Shown: piece by piece, positions 61,543 to 64,000 of the stretch
Layout of the letters: every line of letters starts with the position of its first letter
Position numbering within the stretch: position 1 is the first letter of the stretch
Assembly (NCBI GenBank): GCA_000308255.3
Contig: HG326664.1
Location: 382,160-446,159 of the forward strand
DNA from: Anaerococcus pacaensis 9403502
Lineage (GTDB): Bacteria > Bacillota > Clostridia > Tissierellales > Peptoniphilaceae
Length of the DNA: 64,000 nucleotides
Reading direction: 5' to 3'
Notes under the pieces: generated by a model
Seen by the model: only the letters and a program-made list of their open reading frames with translations
Databases searched by the model: none
What the model was told of the DNA's origin: nothing
Program-made: the position numbers and the translations under genes

Positions 61543-61729
61543 CCCAAACTAAACTTACAAAAACAGTATCTGATTCATCTAAATATTTTACATCCCCCAC
61601 ACCTAAGCGAGTGTAATGTTCTTCGCAACATCCTAAATTTCCGTTATATATTTCCTCAAATATTTCTAACTCCAACTCACTTTCAGGGTCAAAACCTTCA
61701 AAATATTCTATAAAGTCTTTTACTTTCAT
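61535..61729 (-). CDS. Small acidic phage protein, unknown
   Basis: 64 residues, acidic, one pair of cysteines (GCCEEHY). The opening KVKDFIEYFEGFDPESELEL resembles short acidic proteins often found in Firmicutes phage early regions. Four-base overlap with the gene upstream. Confidence 0.6.
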   Translation of the reverse strand: MKVKDFIEYFEGFDPESELELEIFEEIYNGNLGCCEEHYTRLGVGDVKYLDESDTVFVSLVWDE

Positions 61730-61959
61730 TCTTCTATAACCTCATAAACATTTATTATTTTCATAATTTCATCTTTTACTTCACTAGATATGTTTTCAGT
61801 TAGTACCATTACTAATCTCTTACTATCAGGACTCAAATCGTTCCAAAATACTTTAGTTAGATGATTATCAAGAATTTTATCTATAGCTTCCCAATTTTTG
61901 TTTATCCAAGATTTTAACTCAATCATAGTAGCTGACTGTTGGTTTAGTTCTTTGTTCAT
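61726..61959 (-). CDS. Small phage protein, unknown
   Basis: 77 residues, helical, no motif recognised. It starts NKELNQQSATMIELKSWINK. Overlaps its neighbours by four bases, so it belongs to the early operon. Confidence 0.6.
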   Translation of the reverse strand: MNKELNQQSATMIELKSWINKNWEAIDKILDNHLTKVFWNDLSPDSKRLVMVLTENISSEVKDEIMKIINVYEVIEE

Positions 61960-62135
61960 TCCTCTACCACCCCTTGTTCTCTTGCCATATCAAACAGCTT
62001 ATCCATTAAATAATCACACTCCCCTTGATACCAATCATGGTTCATATTCTTAACTTGATAGCTATCTAAACCATTTATAATCAACCAAAATTCATTTATA
62101 TTTAATTCAATTGTAATATTTTCGTTAATTGTCAT
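61956..62135 (-). CDS. Small phage protein, unknown
   Basis: 59 residues from the ATG at 62135, which follows AGGTG; a GTG two codons earlier overlaps the site. The content NINEFWLIINGLDSYQVKNM then CDYLMDKLFDMAREQ looks like a small helical protein. No family recognised. Confidence 0.6.
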   Translation of the reverse strand: MTINENITIELNINEFWLIINGLDSYQVKNMNHDWYQGECDYLMDKLFDMAREQGVVEE

Positions 62136-62349
62136 AATCACCTATATCGGCTACCACGTCTAATTCATCCCCTATAAGTCTTAAATATTTACCTAACTGT
62201 ATTGCTAATCTTTTTAGACTTTCAGCATCCCAAGAATCTATAGCTTCTTTCATCTCTTCTTCTTTTAAATCAGAAAAGCATACATTTTGCCATTTCCCAT
62301 TTCTTTCAATTCTAAAGTAAATGCTATCTAAATTTCTAAATTCGGTCAT
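62125..62349 (-). CDS. Small phage protein, unknown
   Basis: 74 residues, starting TEFRNLDSIYFRIERNGKWQ and continuing with an acidic helical segment. No function known. It overlaps the 150-residue gene upstream by four bases. Confidence 0.6.
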   Translation of the reverse strand: MTEFRNLDSIYFRIERNGKWQNVCFSDLKEEEMKEAIDSWDAESLKRLAIQLGKYLRLIGDELDVVADIGDYDN

Positions 62350-62798
62350 TCTTCCACCTCTTTCTCCTCAAAATCGCTTAAATCAGTATCAAGCTCTTCT
62401 TTGATTTCTTCAATCTCTCTTAAAGTAAATCGTGTCTGTACGTCTTCTGTTTCATTACTGCAATCTAGCCAATATTCGTCAGTTTCTATCCAACGATTTA
62501 AATAATTTCCATTGGATAACCTTGGTTTCATCCACCTATGCCTTAAGTAAAACTTCTTCTCATCCCCACGTTCATCGAGTGGGGTAGAGGTGTACTCTAC
62601 CAGTAGATTAAATAAGCTTTCTTTATCACGATTAGATAAATTATCCCAACCGGAATATACATTATCGAATTGCATGTACACATTTCTATAAACACCAGCT
62701 AAATTAAATTCATGTACACTAATGCGTATAAAACTCTCACATTCTTCAATTTCAAACCCTAAATCCTCAACCCTTTTTATAAATTCCTTAGTTTTCAT
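62346..62798 (-). CDS. Conserved phage protein, unknown function
   Basis: 150 residues. The pattern FIKRVEDLGFEIEE, LFNLLVEYTSTPLDERGDEK and KFYLRHRWMK is one I have seen in many Firmicutes phages, without known role. The acidic C-terminus (EEIKEELDTDLSDFEEKEVE) is distinctive. AGGAG precedes the ATG. Confidence 0.7.
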   Translation of the reverse strand: MKTKEFIKRVEDLGFEIEECESFIRISVHEFNLAGVYRNVYMQFDNVYSGWDNLSNRDKESLFNLLVEYTSTPLDERGDEKKFYLRHRWMKPRLSNGNYLNRWIETDEYWLDCSNETEDVQTRFTLREIEEIKEELDTDLSDFEEKEVEE

Positions 62799-62812
62799 TT
62801 CGCACTCCTAAA

Positions 62813-62911
62813 TCACTTCTTTTCACTCAATTCAACTATCTTATATATAAAAACCATGAAAGCTATTAATAAAACAACTACAGTTAAATTTTCAATAATC
62901 TCACCACTCAT
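62813..62911 (-). CDS. 32-residue single-span membrane protein
   Basis: MSGEIIENLTVVVLLIAFMV then FIYKIVELSEKK: one membrane helix with a charged C-terminus. Its ATG overlaps the stop of the DUF1599-like gene (ATGA), which supports translation. Function unknown. Confidence 0.65.
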   Translation of the reverse strand: MSGEIIENLTVVVLLIAFMVFIYKIVELSEKK

Positions 62912-63273
62912 ATATTCAACTGATCCCCTCTCGTATACTCCTTATCAAGCTCAGCAACATTACATACCTCTCCATCCGACCACCAACTGACAGTTGTACC
63001 CTCATCATCTCTCGCATCCATTTCCACCACTGTCATGATCGCATAATTAGCCATATCAATCAGCGTATCTCTCACACTCTCATCCTTAACTTCAGCATCT
63101 GTCTTACACAATGACTTTAATCTCTCAAGCTTATCACTCAATCTAATCACAGGTGCTATCAATCCATACTCTTCAAAACTCTTACTAAAGCTATCACCAT
63201 AGTCATTATTTTTAGCACAGTATATATCCAGCATCTCTCTCATGATAAGCGACATTCTATCTGATTTGTTCAT
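62908..63273 (-). CDS. DUF1599-like (MazG-related) protein
   Basis: 121 residues from the ATG at 63273, five bases after GGAGG; a GTG four codons earlier overlaps that site. The run YCAKNNDYGDSFSKSFEEYG, then IRLSDKLERLKSL, and DTLIDMANYAIMT is that of DUF1599/nucleotide-modification-associated domain 1. Possibly nucleotide pool sanitising. Second MazG-type protein in this operon. Confidence 0.78.
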   Translation of the reverse strand: MNKSDRMSLIMREMLDIYCAKNNDYGDSFSKSFEEYGLIAPVIRLSDKLERLKSLCKTDAEVKDESVRDTLIDMANYAIMTVVEMDARDDEGTTVSWWSDGEVCNVAELDKEYTRGDQLNI

Positions 63274-63285
63274 CCACACCTCCAC

Positions 63286-63468
63286 TCATCCTAAATAACT
63301 AGCAACAACAACATAACTAGCAAAATATCCAAGGCTTACAATCAAAACACCTAAATCCATAAACCATTCAAAGTTCACTTTTCCTTCAGACATCATCATG
63401 TTGTAAAAACTTCTCACACCCAAAATCACTACAAAAACAGTCAACCAACTAATCATTCTCGGAGTCAT
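63286..63468 (-). CDS. Small membrane protein, unknown
   Basis: 60 residues with two predicted membrane spans (about 6-20 and 38-57). GAGGTG precedes the ATG. No family recognised. First readable gene after the repeat field at 63527-63830. Confidence 0.6.
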   Translation of the reverse strand: MTPRMISWLTVFVVILGVRSFYNMMMSEGKVNFEWFMDLGVLIVSLGYFASYVVVASYLG

Positions 63469-63526
63469 CCTTTCACCTCGCTTTTATAATTCTTCACTTT
63501 CCTCTATCCTCACATTTTCTACAAAA

Positions 63527-63805
63527 GTGTAACTGCAAAAAAGCTGTGCGTTACACTAGTTACGCTGTACGTTACACCTTAAATGTTGCAGTTACAACGT
63601 TTCTTTTAAATTTGTAACTTGTAACTAATAAATTTAATAAAAAACTTTTTCTAGGAATGGTTGTTTCTTCAAACAAACAACTAATATTTGAAAAAAAAGT
63701 TTTTGGCATCTCTCAGTTACACCTATTTTTTCCTCTAAACCTGTTGCAATTACTGGTCTACAGCTGTAACAGCAGGTCAGTTACACCCTTTTTTGCTGTT
63801 ACACC
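63527..63805. repeat. Iteron-like GTTACAC repeat field
   Basis: GTTACACC occurs exactly at 63571, 63716, 63780 and 63798, and a further set of GTTAC/GTAAC copies occurs in both orientations (for example 63527, 63548, 63559, 63591, 63613, 63621, 63766). The field fills most of the 388-bp gene-free stretch between the primase-like gene and the small early genes. Possible phage replication origin or a regulatory region. Confidence 0.6.
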
Positions 63806-63810
63806 TTATA

Positions 63811-63830
63811 AACGTTGATATACCAACGTT
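63811..63830. promoter_or_regulatory. Inverted repeat AACGTTG-ATATAC-CAACGTT
   Basis: A perfect 7-bp inverted repeat just past the primase-like stop. Without a T run it looks more like an operator than a terminator. Confidence 0.5.
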
Positions 63831-63856
63831 AAAACTATATTTTGTCCAAAAATCTC

Positions 63857-64000
63857 TCAATCTTTACTCAAAAAACACCTGGTCACTTGACCGTTAATTC
63901 TCTTAGTTTTGCTAATTAAATCAAATTCTTCTTCTACCGTGTTTCTAATCATATTTTCACTATAATTGACGGCATTATCCTCACACCATTTCTGGTAAAG
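63857..64000 (-). CDS. Phage primase/helicase-like protein, C-terminus only
   Basis: 47 codons in frame to a TGA at 63857, open to the window edge: LYQKWCEDNAVNYSENMIRN, then TVEEEFDLISKTKRINGQVT and RCFLSKD. The Tyr-x-x-Trp-Cys-E segment resembles the C-terminal winged-helix end of P4/D5-type primase-helicases. The 5' part is outside the window, so the family is provisional. Confidence 0.5.
   Translation of the reverse strand, partial: LYQKWCEDNAVNYSENMIRNTVEEEFDLISKTKRINGQVTRCFLSKD

Larger units (their letters stand above)
34288..64000 (-). mobile_element. Siphovirus-type prophage (continues past the window)
   Basis: Nearly 30 kb of co-oriented genes including replication, late activator, portal, terminase, capsid, tail tube, tape measure, Dit, Tal, holin, endolysin and fibre proteins. 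The left boundary is marked by a tRNA 3'-end duplicate and arm-type repeats. The right end, with integrase, repressor and the other attachment site, lies outside. All recognised structural genes appear open, so it may be intact. Confidence 0.92.

Noticed and set aside
63527..63805. CRISPR array
   Set aside because: Repeats are only 7-8 bases, irregularly spaced and in both orientations; no cas genes.

Overview
The window reads as a chromosomal segment of a low-GC Gram-positive anaerobe, followed by most of a siphovirus-type prophage. The gene order ylxM-ffh-rpsP-KH-rimM-trmD-rplS and rbgA-rnhB-yraN-dprA-topA, the A/T-rich codon use, strong Shine-Dalgarno sites and an arginine deiminase pair all fit Firmicutes. 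An anaerobic coccus of the Peptoniphilaceae (Anaerococcus-like) is my best guess, but that is an inference from overall character and not from a marker gene.

Chromosome, 1-34277. On the minus strand a tightly overlapping operon (about 6457 down to 1573) holds a 2-hydroxyacid dehydrogenase, uridine kinase, glycogen branching enzyme, a UPF0158-like protein and the flavin transferase ApbE. A UPF0371 protein lies beyond it. Then come a VOC protein, tadA, tRNA-Arg(CCT), and an operon of a Nudix hydrolase, a degenerate ANT(6)-like protein and D,D-carboxypeptidase dacA. On the plus strand lie mscL and two ABC exporter operons. The second exporter operon carries a GntR/YtrA-type repressor, and both have almost identical promoter-operator sequences, so they probably form one regulon. 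Ornithine cyclodeaminase, the topA-to-rbgA cluster and the rplS-to-ylxM ribosome/SRP operon follow. A 4.7 kb block (a Fic protein, a P-loop kinase-like protein and an aminotransferase) separates two gene groups that are usually adjacent. After htrA and the arcA-arcB pair come tRNA-Arg(TCT) and tRNA-Gly(GCC). The tRNAs are flanked by GC-richer stretches dense in short hairpins.

Prophage, about 34288 to beyond 64000, all genes on the minus strand, so it is read from high to low coordinates. The left end shows a duplicated tRNA 3' end and five 10-bp arm-type repeats, as expected of an attachment site for a tyrosine integrase. The integrase and intact tRNA must lie outside the window. Transcription order is: replication (C-terminus of a primase/helicase-like protein, then an iteron-like repeat field), a run of small early genes, two MazG-type proteins, an orphan DNA methyltransferase, an ArpU/RinA-like late activator, a predicted late promoter with three 11-bp repeats, HNH nuclease, portal, MuF-like protein, terminase large subunit, scaffold, capsid, head-tail joining proteins, tail tube, tail assembly chaperones joined by a predicted -1 frameshift, a 2004-residue tape measure protein, Dit, Tal, holin and endolysin. 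Downstream of lysis sits an unusual set of adaptor and fibre genes ending in BspA-like leucine-rich repeats. Two small cargo genes follow under their own operator-containing promoter.

The least explained parts are the 340-bp stretch upstream of the terminase gene (a triple repeat, a 23-nt segment that I recall as matching conserved 23S rRNA, and a very strong Shine-Dalgarno), the tRNA-linked hairpin islands, the leucine-rich-repeat fibre module placed after the lysis genes, and the catalytically degenerate ANT(6)-like protein next to dacA.
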